In this document: in pieces, positions 29,323 through 38,159 of the stretch
How positions within the stretch are numbered: position 1 is the first letter of the stretch
Layout of the letters: every line of letters starts with the position of its first letter
Origin: an uncultured Gammaproteobacteria bacterium
GTDB taxonomy: Bacteria; Pseudomonadota; Gammaproteobacteria; Arenicellales; JAANXG01
Length of the DNA: 64,000 nucleotides
Assembly (NCBI GenBank): GCA_947258975.1
Contig: CAMYKK010000012.1
Coordinates: 1-64,000 of the forward strand
Reading direction: 5' to 3'
Notes under the pieces: model-generated
Databases searched by the model: none
What the model was told of the DNA's origin: nothing
What the model saw: the letters and a program-made list of their open reading frames with translations, nothing else
Position numbers and translations under genes: made by a program

Positions 29323-31644
29323 GGCCTTTTTGGTCGTCTTTTTCTTTTTCTTTTTCTTCTTCTTGCGGCGCTCGGGTGCCGCTTCAATCAGCGCCGTGCA
29401 CTGTTCCAGAGTCAAATCTTCCGGTTCGATATCTTTCGGGATTCTGGCATTCTTTGTGCCGTTAGTGATATACGGCCCGTATCTGCCGCGCAAGACCTCA
29501 ACGTCTGTGCCATCGAATGACTTTATGGTTCGGTTGGCGTCGGCGATTTTCTTCTCCGCCACGAGTTCTAGTGCCCGCTCCAGAGTGATTGTGTATGGAT
29601 CGTCGTCTGTGATTGCCACGAACTTGTTGTCGTAACGCACGTATGGCCCGTAACGACCGATGTTGACGGAGATCTTTTCATCGTCCGGGCTTGCTCCCAA
29701 ATCGCGCGGGAGCTTGAACAATTCAAAGGCGTCTTCCAGGGTGATCGTGTCCATTTTTTGTCCGGGTCGAAGACCGGCAAACCGAGGTTTTTCCTCATCG
29801 TCTCGAGTGCCGATTTGTACAAACGGCCCAAATCTGCCCATACGTACACTTACCGGTTTTCCGGTCTTGGGATCGGTGCCTAACTGGCGTGCCTGGGCGA
29901 CCTCCTCTCTGGACACATTTTGCTTTTCTTCAACACGGGCCTTAAATGACGTCCAGAAATCTCGCATTATCTCCACCCAGTCCTGCTCCCCACGGGAAAC
30001 TGAGTCCAATTGGTCTTCCAATCGTGCCGTGAAATTGTAATCCACATATTGGGAAAACTGAGTGGACAAAAAATGATTCACTACACGGCCCATGTCGGTA
30101 GGGAAAAATCTTCGGTTCTCCAGCGTCACGTATTCACGCTGTTGCAGGGTTGAGATGATGGTCGCGTAGGTCGACGGACGGCCGATTCCATGAAATTCGA
30201 GTGTTTTGATCAGACTCGCCTCGGAATATCGCGGAGGCGGTTCGGTGAAATGTTGTTCTTTGCGGATTTCCCTTACACCGACGCGCTCGCCCTCTTTTAG
30301 CGGTGGCAGCAGCTTCTGATTGTCATCTGTGTCCTTGGCGTCATCGGTGCTTTCTTGATACACGGTCATGAAGCCCGGTTTACTGATTGTAGAGCCGGTG
30401 GCGCGGAATATGTTGCCCGACCCGGCTTCCATATCGACCGCAACGGTATCCAAGACGGCGTGAATCATCTGGCACGCTACAGTCCGCGTCCAAATCAGCT
30501 GATACAAGTTAAATTGCTCTTTACTCAAGGCCCGCTTAATGTGCTCAGGAGTGCGCACAACGGAGGTTGGGCGGATGGCTTCATGGGCCTCTTGAGCGTT
30601 CTTGGATTTATTTTTGTATACCTGGGGGTCTGCCGGCAGATTTTCGTTGCCAAAGCGCTGGTTGATAAACTCCCGCAATTCATTTACCGCTTCCGCCGCA
30701 AGATTTACCGAATCGGTTCGCATATAGCTGATTAGGCCGATGCTGGTTCCTTCGATCTCAATTCCTTCATATAGTTGTTGCGCGACACGCATGGTCCGCT
30801 GCGCGCTGAATCCAAGTTTCCGTGCTGCCTCCTGCTGCAAGGTAGACGTAATAAATGGCGGTGACGGATTACGCTTGCGTTGTTTCTTATCGACTTTAGT
30901 TACCCGCAGATTACCTTGGGCGTTGCTTATTAATTCTTGCTGTACTTCGGCGGCGCGTTCCTCATTGGTGATGGAGAAGCGTTCCAATTTTTCATTCCCG
31001 AAGTGGGTTAACTTGGCAGAAAAAGCTTTCTTGTCAGCACCAAGATCTGCTTCGATCGTCCAGTACTCCTGGGCCACAAACTTGTCGATTTCTTCCTCAC
31101 GCTCCGCAATGAGGCGCAGCGCCGGACTTTGTACACGCCCTGCCGACAAACCGGGGCTAATCTTTTTCCACAGCAACGGCGATAGATTGAAGCCTACTAG
31201 GTAATCCAGCGCACGCCTTGCTTGTTGCGCGTGGATTAGGCTATGGGATAGGTCCCTGGGGTGAGAAACGGCGTGTTGTATCGCGCGTTTTGTGAATTCG
31301 TAAAATTCGACGCGGTGTACCTGCTTGCCATCCAAAGCGCTACGTTCCTTGAGGATTTCATACAGGTGCCAGGAGATCGCCTCACCTTCCCGATCCGGGT
31401 CCGTGGCCAAATAAAGGGCGTCGGAATGTTTTAATGCTTTTGCGATCGCATCAACATGTTTCTTGTTGCGCTCGATCAACGTGTAGTTCATCTCGAAGTC
31501 ATGATCTGGATCCACCGCACCGCTTTTAGGTGTGAGATCGCGGACGTGACCATACGATGCCATAGCCTGAAAATCGTCACCAAGATATTTGGTGATTGTC
31601 CTGGCCTTGGCGGGTGATTCAACGACGATCAGGTTCTTAGGCAT
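29308..31644 (-). CDS. topA: DNA topoisomerase I
   Basis: TopA relaxes negative supercoils. The 778 residues show the Toprim start (KNLIVVESPAKA), DPDREGEAISWH, and the catalytic Tyr near 307 (GLISYMRTDS). The C-terminus carries three Toprim-associated repeats, each with a GR(F/Y)GP(F/Y) core, instead of the tetra-cysteine zinc ribbons of the E. coli enzyme; no cysteine cluster is present. The protein ends in nine consecutive lysines plus TTKKASTKV, encoded by a purine tract (about 29338-29366) built of AAAAAG and AAG units. Lys-rich tails are best known from actinobacterial TopA, where they aid processivity. The 3' end overlaps the convergent gene. Confidence 0.96.
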   Translation of the reverse strand: MPKNLIVVESPAKARTITKYLGDDFQAMASYGHVRDLTPKSGAVDPDHDFEMNYTLIERNKKHVDAIAKALKHSDALYLATDPDREGEAISWHLYEILKERSALDGKQVHRVEFYEFTKRAIQHAVSHPRDLSHSLIHAQQARRALDYLVGFNLSPLLWKKISPGLSAGRVQSPALRLIAEREEEIDKFVAQEYWTIEADLGADKKAFSAKLTHFGNEKLERFSITNEERAAEVQQELISNAQGNLRVTKVDKKQRKRNPSPPFITSTLQQEAARKLGFSAQRTMRVAQQLYEGIEIEGTSIGLISYMRTDSVNLAAEAVNELREFINQRFGNENLPADPQVYKNKSKNAQEAHEAIRPTSVVRTPEHIKRALSKEQFNLYQLIWTRTVACQMIHAVLDTVAVDMEAGSGNIFRATGSTISKPGFMTVYQESTDDAKDTDDNQKLLPPLKEGERVGVREIRKEQHFTEPPPRYSEASLIKTLEFHGIGRPSTYATIISTLQQREYVTLENRRFFPTDMGRVVNHFLSTQFSQYVDYNFTARLEDQLDSVSRGEQDWVEIMRDFWTSFKARVEEKQNVSREEVAQARQLGTDPKTGKPVSVRMGRFGPFVQIGTRDDEEKPRFAGLRPGQKMDTITLEDAFELFKLPRDLGASPDDEKISVNIGRYGPYVRYDNKFVAITDDDPYTITLERALELVAEKKIADANRTIKSFDGTDVEVLRGRYGPYITNGTKNARIPKDIEPEDLTLEQCTALIEAAPERRKKKKKKKKKTTKKASTKV

Positions 31645-31755
31645 ATTACGTTGGCTGGACTAGCAGCGTCCGATGGCAATCTATGACACTGCTGAGAATC
31701 ATAGACTGTTTTCGAGCGTGGGGACAGAAAGCCCCAGTCTCTGTTATTTATTTAC

Positions 31756-32238
31756 TTATTGTAATTTCGCTTTGACACCGTTCAAGACTACATCCTCCAT
31801 CCACACATACATATCTTCCTGCCCCGGCTGGTTGCACAACACCATCATGGTGACCCACTTGATGTGATTCAAGTCGATCTCGTCCACCTCCAATGCCATA
31901 ACGCGATCGATTACCACCTCGCGGGTTGGCGCATCCAATACGCCGGATTGCTCTAAGGACAATAGAAATCCCCGCGTCTCCGCGTTTAGTCTGCGTGTTT
32001 CTTCCGCCGCATAATGGCGAATGGATTTCCTGCCGATACTCATTGGGGGCGGAAAAGCAGGGTCGCACATCTCGGAGAGGTCCTGCAGCCAGTCAAAAGC
32101 CTTATTAATGTCGCGATGCTCAAAACCGGCCTGGAAAAGTTCCGCGGTTAAGGTTTGATGGTCCTTCTCAAACTCAGGCTCCTCAACCATATAGTTTTCG
32201 AATAAGTACATGAGAACGTCTAGTACGTTTTCTTTCAT
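31756..32238 (-). CDS. smg: Smg family protein (DUF494)
   Basis: This 160-residue protein belongs to the Smg/DUF494 family, recognised from its start (MKENVLDVLMYLFENYM), the FQAGFEHRDINKAFDWL segment and the tail VLCNQPGQEDMYVWMEDVV. It lies 9 bases after dprA, the same order (reversed) as dprA-smg in E. coli and many gammaproteobacteria. The function is not established; a role in DNA handling together with dprA and topA is inferred from the neighbourhood only. Confidence 0.93.
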   Translation of the reverse strand: MKENVLDVLMYLFENYMVEEPEFEKDHQTLTAELFQAGFEHRDINKAFDWLQDLSEMCDPAFPPPMSIGRKSIRHYAAEETRRLNAETRGFLLSLEQSGVLDAPTREVVIDRVMALEVDEIDLNHIKWVTMMVLCNQPGQEDMYVWMEDVVLNGVKAKLQ

Positions 32239-32247
32239 CGGTACGCC

Positions 32248-33345
32248 TTAGCGTCTAGTTTTTGAAACCCGGACATACCCCCCGCCGGCGAACGACTCGA
32301 CCCACCCGTTTATCTCCATCTGTAACAGCATGGAGGAAACCGCGTCCGTCGTCAATCCACTGCGGGCCACCAAAATATCCACAGTTACCGGTTCATAGCT
32401 CATATGCGCGAGTAATCCTTTGTATGGTCCGGGCTCGGGTGTGGATTGCGGCTGGTCTTGCGATGTCTTATCGAGCCGACCGGCAAGTGGCAATTCTTCC
32501 AGCACATGTGCCAGGCGCTCAACGAGTTTCGCCCCCTGCCGGATTAAGTCGTGACAGCCCCAGGATTGTGGGGAATGGACGGGTCCCGGGATGGCGAATA
32601 CGTCACGATTTTGTTCCGCCGCCAGCCGCGCGGTGATCAGTGACCCGCTGCGGCGGTTCGCTTCCACGACGACGGTGCCCAATGACAAACCGCTTATAAT
32701 GCGATTGCGTTGTGGAAAGTGCTCCCGCCGCGGCGCTGTTCCTAACGGAAACTCAGACACCACAGCGCCGCATCTCGCGACGTGCGATGCGAGTTCACGG
32801 TGCCGGCGAGGATAGACTTCATTCAGTCCGTGTGCCGCAACGGCGATCGTGCCGCCGTGGCCGTCGATAGCGCCCTGATGGGCCGCTGCGTCGATGCCTA
32901 AGGCCAATCCGCTGGTAACCGTGATTCCGCAACCGGCAAGCCCTGACGCCAGGGAGTGGGCGATCCGGCGTCCGTAGGGCGTGGCGTTGCGGCTGCCTAC
33001 AATCGATACCTGTGGTGCGTTGAGCGTATCGGCGCCACCCCATACATATAATAGCAGTGGCGGATCGGCGATTTGCGCAAGGAGTTTGGGAAAACGTGGA
33101 TCGAGAAAAGTCAGTATGTGATGGTTGGGATGATTCGCCCAGTCAAGATCACGATCGATCCCGGACCGGTAAGATCCCCATGGGGGAGTAGGATGTGTCG
33201 GGTGCAGCAACCCGGAGCCAAGTACGCCCTCGGGTGTGTGGAATCGGCGCAGTAACGCATGCTTCGCCTTCAAGCCCACGCCTGCGATTTGGTGTAGGTG
33301 AATCCAAGGTGCTAAGTCTTCAGTTGATCGCCCATCCTTGAGCAT
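32248..33345 (-). CDS. dprA: DNA-processing protein DprA
   Basis: DprA binds incoming single-stranded DNA and loads RecA during natural transformation. The 365 residues have an N-terminal SAM-like segment, a Rossmann core with VSIVGSRNATPYGRR and TSGLALGIDAAAHQGA, the EFPLGT and QRNRIISGLS blocks, and a C-terminal winged-helix domain (VDILVARSGL... MLLQMEINGWV). It is followed by smg after 9 bases. Its upstream region holds a tandem repeat at 33393-33430. Confidence 0.95.
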   Translation of the reverse strand: MLKDGRSTEDLAPWIHLHQIAGVGLKAKHALLRRFHTPEGVLGSGLLHPTHPTPPWGSYRSGIDRDLDWANHPNHHILTFLDPRFPKLLAQIADPPLLLYVWGGADTLNAPQVSIVGSRNATPYGRRIAHSLASGLAGCGITVTSGLALGIDAAAHQGAIDGHGGTIAVAAHGLNEVYPRRHRELASHVARCGAVVSEFPLGTAPRREHFPQRNRIISGLSLGTVVVEANRRSGSLITARLAAEQNRDVFAIPGPVHSPQSWGCHDLIRQGAKLVERLAHVLEELPLAGRLDKTSQDQPQSTPEPGPYKGLLAHMSYEPVTVDILVARSGLTTDAVSSMLLQMEINGWVESFAGGGYVRVSKTRR

Positions 33346-33392
33346 CGTTGGCCTCCTGCCCGCTCTTTAACTGTTTACGCGCATATTACATC

Positions 33393-33430
33393 AAGCATCC
33401 CGGAAGCATCCCGGAAGCATCCCGGATGCT
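33393..33430 (+). repeat. Three tandem 11-bp repeats ending in a palindrome
   Basis: AAGCATCCCGG occurs three times without change at 33393-33403, 33404-33414 and 33415-33425. The last copy runs into ATGCT, so AGCATCC and GGATGCT (33416-33430) form a perfect 7-bp stem around one base. It lies between the LysM gene stop (33480) and the dprA start (33345), both on the minus strand, and may terminate the LysM transcript or be a slippage-expanded hairpin. Confidence 0.7.
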
Positions 33431-33469
33431 GGTGAATGGATCACGCAGTTGGACACCGCCCCGTAGCGC

Positions 33470-33482
33470 AATATGCGGGCTA
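33470..33482 (-). repeat. Partial copy D of the dispersed repeat
   Basis: On the minus strand this reads TAGCCCGCATATT, a 13-base exact match to the copy at 44741-44753. It overlaps the stop codon (TAG) of the LysM gene. The match ends there, so chance cannot be excluded. Confidence 0.25.
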
Positions 33483-34541
33483 TGGGGTCTCAACCACGTC
33501 GAGTACGTGGATTGGCCGCACGGCCTTCATCACCAATGCGTAACTAACCTTTTCAAAGGCACGAAATACCATCAATAGGCCAGATTCCTCTTGCGGGATC
33601 CGGAATGTCTCGCGAGTGACGGGATCACGCGCCAGTCCGGCGTCGCGCAGAATGCGCAGCACATGGCCTGACTCAACGTTTTCCCGCGTGCCAACACTGA
33701 TTACCACCACTGACAGGGGGCCGACTTCGGCGACGCCGCCGGGGGCGTCAATGATGAAACCGCGCACGTCATGCTCGGGAGCGCTGGGGGTGTAGTATGG
33801 CAAGCCGATATCATCCGGGGCCGGAATCAATTGATCGCCGGGACTGACTTCGCCGTGGGATCGGACTACCTCCATTCTGGCAGTCTCCCCTGGTGTCAAC
33901 ATCCGTGCATCACCGACATGGATTGCTTGCTGGCCAAGAAATTCGCCGTTCACGGGATCCACGAATCTTTTCCCGGGCCTGAGAATACGATAAAACTTCG
34001 CGTCGCTCTCTGGCAGACCGCGCGCGTACAGAATGCTGTATGCACCCAGTGCGATCTTGCCATCCGAACCGATTGCCACATGGCCGGCATCTCGTAGACC
34101 GCCTTTTTCGACAACCAGGGGAGAACTCAAGAATGACTGGATCGCGCTCGGGGGGATGGTGGGAATGGCGGCTTCCAGCGGCTCCGTATATATGGCGGGT
34201 GATAGTTTAACCACCTTGCGGCGCAGTACCTTTAATTCTGGTGAACCGGCCACCATATTCATTACCAGTACGTCGCCCGGATAAATCAGGTGTGGATTCT
34301 TGATTGCTGCATTACGTTGCCAGATTTCGGGCCAACGCCACGGATCCTTCAAAAACCGCGCTGCGATGCCCCACAATGTGTCGCCCTGCTGCACGGTATA
34401 GCGTTGCGGATGGTCGGGCCGAAGGTCCGGTGCAGTGGTGGCCGCCCAACCGGACGCACACCATGCGAGCAGAAAAAGGAATATTGTGCGCAGAATGTAA
34501 GCACGATAAGCCATGAGGGTTTTTACTTTGGATGGTGACAT
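33480..34541 (-). CDS. LysM peptidoglycan-binding protein
   Basis: This 353-residue protein has a signal peptide (hydrophobic core IFLFLLAWCASGW), then one LysM domain (RYTVQQGDTLWGIAARFLKDPWRWPEIWQRN, here cited as about residues 46-95, ending HLIYPGDVL). The remaining 250 residues are a conserved extension without a named domain, including GKRFVDPVNGEFLG and a late VISVGTRENVESGHVLRI. LysM binds glycan strands, so the protein acts in the envelope. ATG 34541 is the longest ATG start; ATG 34514 and a TTG at 34553 are alternatives and none has a clear ribosome binding site. Position between dprA and divergent def is a common gammaproteobacterial arrangement. Confidence 0.9.
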   Translation of the reverse strand: MSPSKVKTLMAYRAYILRTIFLFLLAWCASGWAATTAPDLRPDHPQRYTVQQGDTLWGIAARFLKDPWRWPEIWQRNAAIKNPHLIYPGDVLVMNMVAGSPELKVLRRKVVKLSPAIYTEPLEAAIPTIPPSAIQSFLSSPLVVEKGGLRDAGHVAIGSDGKIALGAYSILYARGLPESDAKFYRILRPGKRFVDPVNGEFLGQQAIHVGDARMLTPGETARMEVVRSHGEVSPGDQLIPAPDDIGLPYYTPSAPEHDVRGFIIDAPGGVAEVGPLSVVVISVGTRENVESGHVLRILRDAGLARDPVTRETFRIPQEESGLLMVFRAFEKVSYALVMKAVRPIHVLDVVETP

Positions 34542-34692
34542 TATCAATGGCAATTTGTGTTGAAACAGGCGCCTAGTGCGAGTCTAGCCGATCTATACGT
34601 GAACGCCAACGTGAAACGTCTTTTTATTCAGTATCATCCAGAAAAATAGTAGAATATCCATTAAGTTACAACATCATCACGAATCATTATTG

Positions 34693-35229
34693 ATGGCGGT
34701 CCTGGATATCCTGGTTTACCCCGATCCGCGGTTACGTGAAATAGCGGAGCCTGTTGTTCGCGTCGATGACGGCATTCTCGCGTTGGTGGATGACATGGCG
34801 GAGACGATGTATCAGGCGCCGGGTATCGGGTTGGCCGCGATACAAGTGAATGTTCCGCAGCGAGTCATCATCATTGACGTCTCCAAGGACCAAAGTGAAT
34901 TGCGGGTATTCATCAATCCACAGATCGTTGCGCGCGAAGGTAACCAGGAGATCGAGGAGGGTTGCTTGTCGGTGCCTGAGGTGTTTGCGCCGGTGCAGCG
35001 TTCCGAGTCGATAGTGGTCAGGGCATTGAACCGTGAGGGTGAACGATTCGAAACCCGTGCCGAAGGGCTATTGAGCGTGTGCATCCAACATGAGATTGAT
35101 CACCTCGACGGGAAAGTTTTTGTGGATTATTTGTCGCGCCTAAAACAGGAGCGAATTCTTAAGCGTCTGCAGAAGCAAGCCAAACGTGCTGTGCCTACGG
35201 CGTCGGCTCAGGACGCAGTGACACTATGA
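34693..35229 (+). CDS. def: Peptide deformylase
   Basis: Def removes the formyl group from nascent proteins. The 178-residue protein has all three motifs: [17 protein letters not shown] (metal ligand Cys91) and HEIDHLDG (His133 and His137 ligands, Glu134 catalytic). ATG 34693 gives the usual short N-terminus ([15 protein letters not shown]). It is 44 bases before fmt; the two enzymes remove and add the same formyl group and are usually neighbours. Confidence 0.97.
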   Translation: MAVLDILVYPDPRLREIAEPVVRVDDGILALVDDMAETMYQAPGIGLAAIQVNVPQRVIIIDVSKDQSELRVFINPQIVAREGNQEIEEGCLSVPEVFAPVQRSESIVVRALNREGERFETRAEGLLSVCIQHEIDHLDGKVFVDYLSRLKQERILKRLQKQAKRAVPTASAQDAVTL

Positions 35230-35273
35230 GCTAGGGCGCCTTCACTCATACTTTTTTTCGGGTTCTGATACGA

Positions 35274-36230
35274 ATGACCTTGCGAGTGGCTTTCGCCGGC
35301 ACGCCCGAGTTTTCACTGCCGTGTTTGTGTGCGCTGCTCGATCGCGAGTTCAATGTGGTGGCTGTGTTTACCCAGCCTGATCGACCCGCGGGTAGAGGCC
35401 GACGTTTGAACCCGTCGCCGGTTAAGAAACTGGCGGTGCAACGTGGTATACCGGTGTACCAGCCCGTCGCTTTGAAAGGGTGGGCGCCGCGACTCCAAGC
35501 AATGGGTTGTGATGTCATGGTCGTAGTAGCCTACGGATTATTGTTACCGCCAGAAATCCTCGCGGTGCCTGACTGGGGATGTGTAAACGTGCATGCCTCT
35601 TTGCTGCCACGTTGGCGTGGAGCGGCGCCGATCCCGCGCGCCGTTGCAGCGGGGGATGCGATGACCGGCGTGACCATCATGCTGATGGAACAGGGATTGG
35701 ATACCGGTCCGATCCTGTCCATGCAGGAAACGCCAATAAATGATAACGACACGTCAGGGGCCGTTCATGACCGTGTGGCGCAGCTTGGCGCGGATCTGTT
35801 GGTTGACACATTGCCGCGATGGGTGAACGGAGAGATTGAACCGGTACCCCAGGATTCCACCCGCGCAACGATGGCACCGAAGCTGACAAAAAATGAAAGC
35901 CGTATTGACTGGCGTCGACTGACGCTGGAGACGCGGCGAAAGATCAAGGCGCTCAATCCATGGCCGGTGGCGCAGACCCGACTGCGCGGACAGCGCCTTC
36001 GAATTTGGGACGCCGTCCCGGGCGATCAGCGAGTTGATGACGCACCCGGCACCATCACACATGTCGATGCGCACGGAATATCGGTGCAATGCGGTGATGG
36101 GATATTGATCATTACAGAGTTGCAACGCGAAGGCGGGAGTCGTCTGCGCGCGGCGGAATTCGTCAACGGTTTCCCGCTGGATATCGGGGAGCGATTCGAT
36201 GATGTTTATGACCAAAAGCACATTAATTGA
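35274..36230 (+). CDS. fmt: Methionyl-tRNA formyltransferase
   Basis: Fmt formylates initiator Met-tRNA. The 318 residues show the start RVAFAGTPEFS, the catalytic HASLLPRWRGAAPIPRA block with its Asn-His-Asp set (VNVHAS, later GLDTGPIL) and a C-terminal OB-like tRNA-binding domain (ALNPWPVAQTRLRGQRL). The last 32 bases overlap rsmB, so translation of the two is probably coupled. Confidence 0.97.
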   Translation: MTLRVAFAGTPEFSLPCLCALLDREFNVVAVFTQPDRPAGRGRRLNPSPVKKLAVQRGIPVYQPVALKGWAPRLQAMGCDVMVVVAYGLLLPPEILAVPDWGCVNVHASLLPRWRGAAPIPRAVAAGDAMTGVTIMLMEQGLDTGPILSMQETPINDNDTSGAVHDRVAQLGADLLVDTLPRWVNGEIEPVPQDSTRATMAPKLTKNESRIDWRRLTLETRRKIKALNPWPVAQTRLRGQRLRIWDAVPGDQRVDDAPGTITHVDAHGISVQCGDGILIITELQREGGSRLRAAEFVNGFPLDIGERFDDVYDQKHIN

Positions 36231-37557
36231 AACCCATGGCCAGCCGGTGTCCGCGCAGGTGCGCCTGCAGGCAGCCCGCGCGGCCGCCTTGGTCATCGAC
36301 GGTGGCCGATCGAGCGACACCGCGTTCTCCGGTGTGCTGTCAACGCATTCCCTGCCTGGACGTGATCGGGCTTTGGTCAAGGAACTGGCGCTGGGTACGG
36401 TTCGTTGGTTTTGGACCCTGGAAGAAATCTTACAACGGCTACTCAAGACTCGAATCCGTAACAAGGACCGAGACATCTACTTTTTACTGCTGATCGGTGT
36501 CTATCAACTCAAGTTCATGCGGATACCGGCCCACGCCGCCGTTGACGCCACGGTACAGGCTTGCGAGCTGGCGGGGAAGCCTTGGGCTAAGAGTCTGGTC
36601 AATGGGGTGTTGCGGAATTACGCACGGCGCTCAGCGGAAGTTGATGAACAGCTCAGCAGCGACGCAGCCCTGAGCGCGCACCCGGATTGGATACGTGTGC
36701 GGATAACTGCGGCATGGCCGCAAGCGTGGAAACAGATTCTCGAGGCCAATAACGACCATCCGCCCATGTGTCTACGGGTGAACCTTGGACGCATTGGGCG
36801 AACTGATTATCTTGGTCACTTGCAAAAAGCTGGGATCGGAGCCGTGTTGGATCCACACGTGGCGACCGGGTTGATCGTAAAAAAACCGGTAGCGGTGGAA
36901 TCGTTGCCCGGGTTCTCTGAAGGATGGGCATCAGTGCAAGATACGGCCGCGCAACTCGTGGTCCCGGCGCTCAGCTTGCAACCGGGTGAGCGCGTGTTGG
37001 ATGCGTGTGCGGCGCCGGGCAGCAAGACTGCGCATATGCTGGAGTCGCAGCCGGCGTTGTCGGAAGTGATTGCTATCGACATTGACAGTGAGCGTGTTGA
37101 ACGTCTGCGCCAGACGCTTGACCGGCTGCAACTCAGGGCGCGATGTCTCGCGGTGGATGTTACTCAGGTAGACGCTTGGTGGGATGGCGAACCGTTCGAC
37201 TGCGTGTTGATCGATGCGCCTTGCAGCGGATCCGGCGTCATCCGGCGCCATCCGGATATCAAGCATAATCGCCAGCCTGCGGACGTTGATGCTCTGTGCC
37301 AAGTCCAGGAAAGCTTGTTAGAGTCGCTGTGGCCATTGGTCGCCTCCGGAGGCAGACTTATGTACGTGACCTGCTCGGTGTTTCCGGAGGAAAATCAACA
37401 CCAGATCCGCGCATTTATGGATCGCCATGCGGAGGCAATAGTCGAGCCATTACCCATGCTGAAGGGGGTCGATTGCGCGGAAGGCCGGCAGACTCTGCCG
37501 GGAGTACACGATATGGATGGATTTTTCTTTTCTATGTTAAGACATCGTGCCCACTGA
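36199..37557 (+). CDS. rsmB: 16S rRNA (cytosine-967-C5)-methyltransferase RsmB
   Basis: RsmB (Sun/Fmu) methylates C967 of 16S rRNA with S-adenosylmethionine. The 452 residues have an N-terminal NusB-like RNA-binding domain (about 20-150), then the methyltransferase core with DACAAPGSKTAHM, the motif IV DAPCSGSGVIRRHPD (Cys near 341) and motif VI TCSVFPEEN (nucleophile Cys near 391). GGGAG lies before ATG 36199. The order def-fmt-rsmB is standard. Confidence 0.97.
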   Translation: MMFMTKSTLIETHGQPVSAQVRLQAARAAALVIDGGRSSDTAFSGVLSTHSLPGRDRALVKELALGTVRWFWTLEEILQRLLKTRIRNKDRDIYFLLLIGVYQLKFMRIPAHAAVDATVQACELAGKPWAKSLVNGVLRNYARRSAEVDEQLSSDAALSAHPDWIRVRITAAWPQAWKQILEANNDHPPMCLRVNLGRIGRTDYLGHLQKAGIGAVLDPHVATGLIVKKPVAVESLPGFSEGWASVQDTAAQLVVPALSLQPGERVLDACAAPGSKTAHMLESQPALSEVIAIDIDSERVERLRQTLDRLQLRARCLAVDVTQVDAWWDGEPFDCVLIDAPCSGSGVIRRHPDIKHNRQPADVDALCQVQESLLESLWPLVASGGRLMYVTCSVFPEENQHQIRAFMDRHAEAIVEPLPMLKGVDCAEGRQTLPGVHDMDGFFFSMLRHRAH

Positions 37558-37571
37558 GCTGAGAACTGCAA

Positions 37572-38159
37572 ATGATGTGGAAACTGTTGGCCGTCGCATG
37601 CATCGATCGCAAGGGCGCGGTCCTGGCTGCGTCCGCCGTGTTGGCGCTGGCGTTGGGGGCGGTGCCGGAAGTGTTTGCCGAGTTTTTGGTACACAAGGTA
37701 GAGATCCAGCACGTTGACGACCGGTTGTTGGTGTCGGCGGACGTAGATCTTGGCCTGACCGAAGAGGTCGAGGACGCGGTCAACAGCGGCGTACCGTTGG
37801 TGCTGTTGACGGAATTTAGAGTCGTGCGCAGCGGCTTGCTGTGGGACGCGGAGATCGATCAAGTAAGTATGCGTTCACGGCTGCGGTATCACGCGTTGTC
37901 GGATCATTACATCGTAGAAACGTCCGCCTCCACTGGTATTGAAATGTTTCGCTCCGTGGACGAGGCGCTCAGGCGTATTGGTACGCTGCGGGATATAAGC
38001 CTCGCGTTGCCGGAGGCCCGCGCCGAAAGCGGCCATCAACTGGCGGTACGTAGCCGACTGGACATTGATGCGCTGCCTGGACCATTACGACCAATGGCTT
38101 TTCTGTCGCCAAATTGGCGGTTGAATAGCGATTGGACACGCTGGAAGATTCTGCCGTGA
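37572..38159 (+). CDS. DUF4390 domain-containing protein
   Basis: This 195-residue protein has an N-terminal hydrophobic segment (about 13-36) consistent with a signal peptide, then a DUF4390 domain (KVEIQHVDDRLLVSADVDL at its start and the tail FLSPNWRLNSDWTRWKI). It sits between rsmB (14 bases upstream) and the ntrY-like kinase, whose GTG overlaps its TGA. It is regularly found before NtrY-type kinases in gammaproteobacteria, which suggests a periplasmic accessory role in that signalling; the function is not proven. Confidence 0.85.
   Translation: MMWKLLAVACIDRKGAVLAASAVLALALGAVPEVFAEFLVHKVEIQHVDDRLLVSADVDLGLTEEVEDAVNSGVPLVLLTEFRVVRSGLLWDAEIDQVSMRSRLRYHALSDHYIVETSASTGIEMFRSVDEALRRIGTLRDISLALPEARAESGHQLAVRSRLDIDALPGPLRPMAFLSPNWRLNSDWTRWKILP

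Noticed and set aside
33480-34553. TTG 34553 as start of the LysM gene
   Set aside because: It adds only four residues and has no ribosome binding site; an ATG at 34541 is equally good and more usual.
35754-36476. Minus-strand frame of 240 codons across the fmt-rsmB junction
   Set aside because: It spans two well-supported genes on the other strand and carries no motif.
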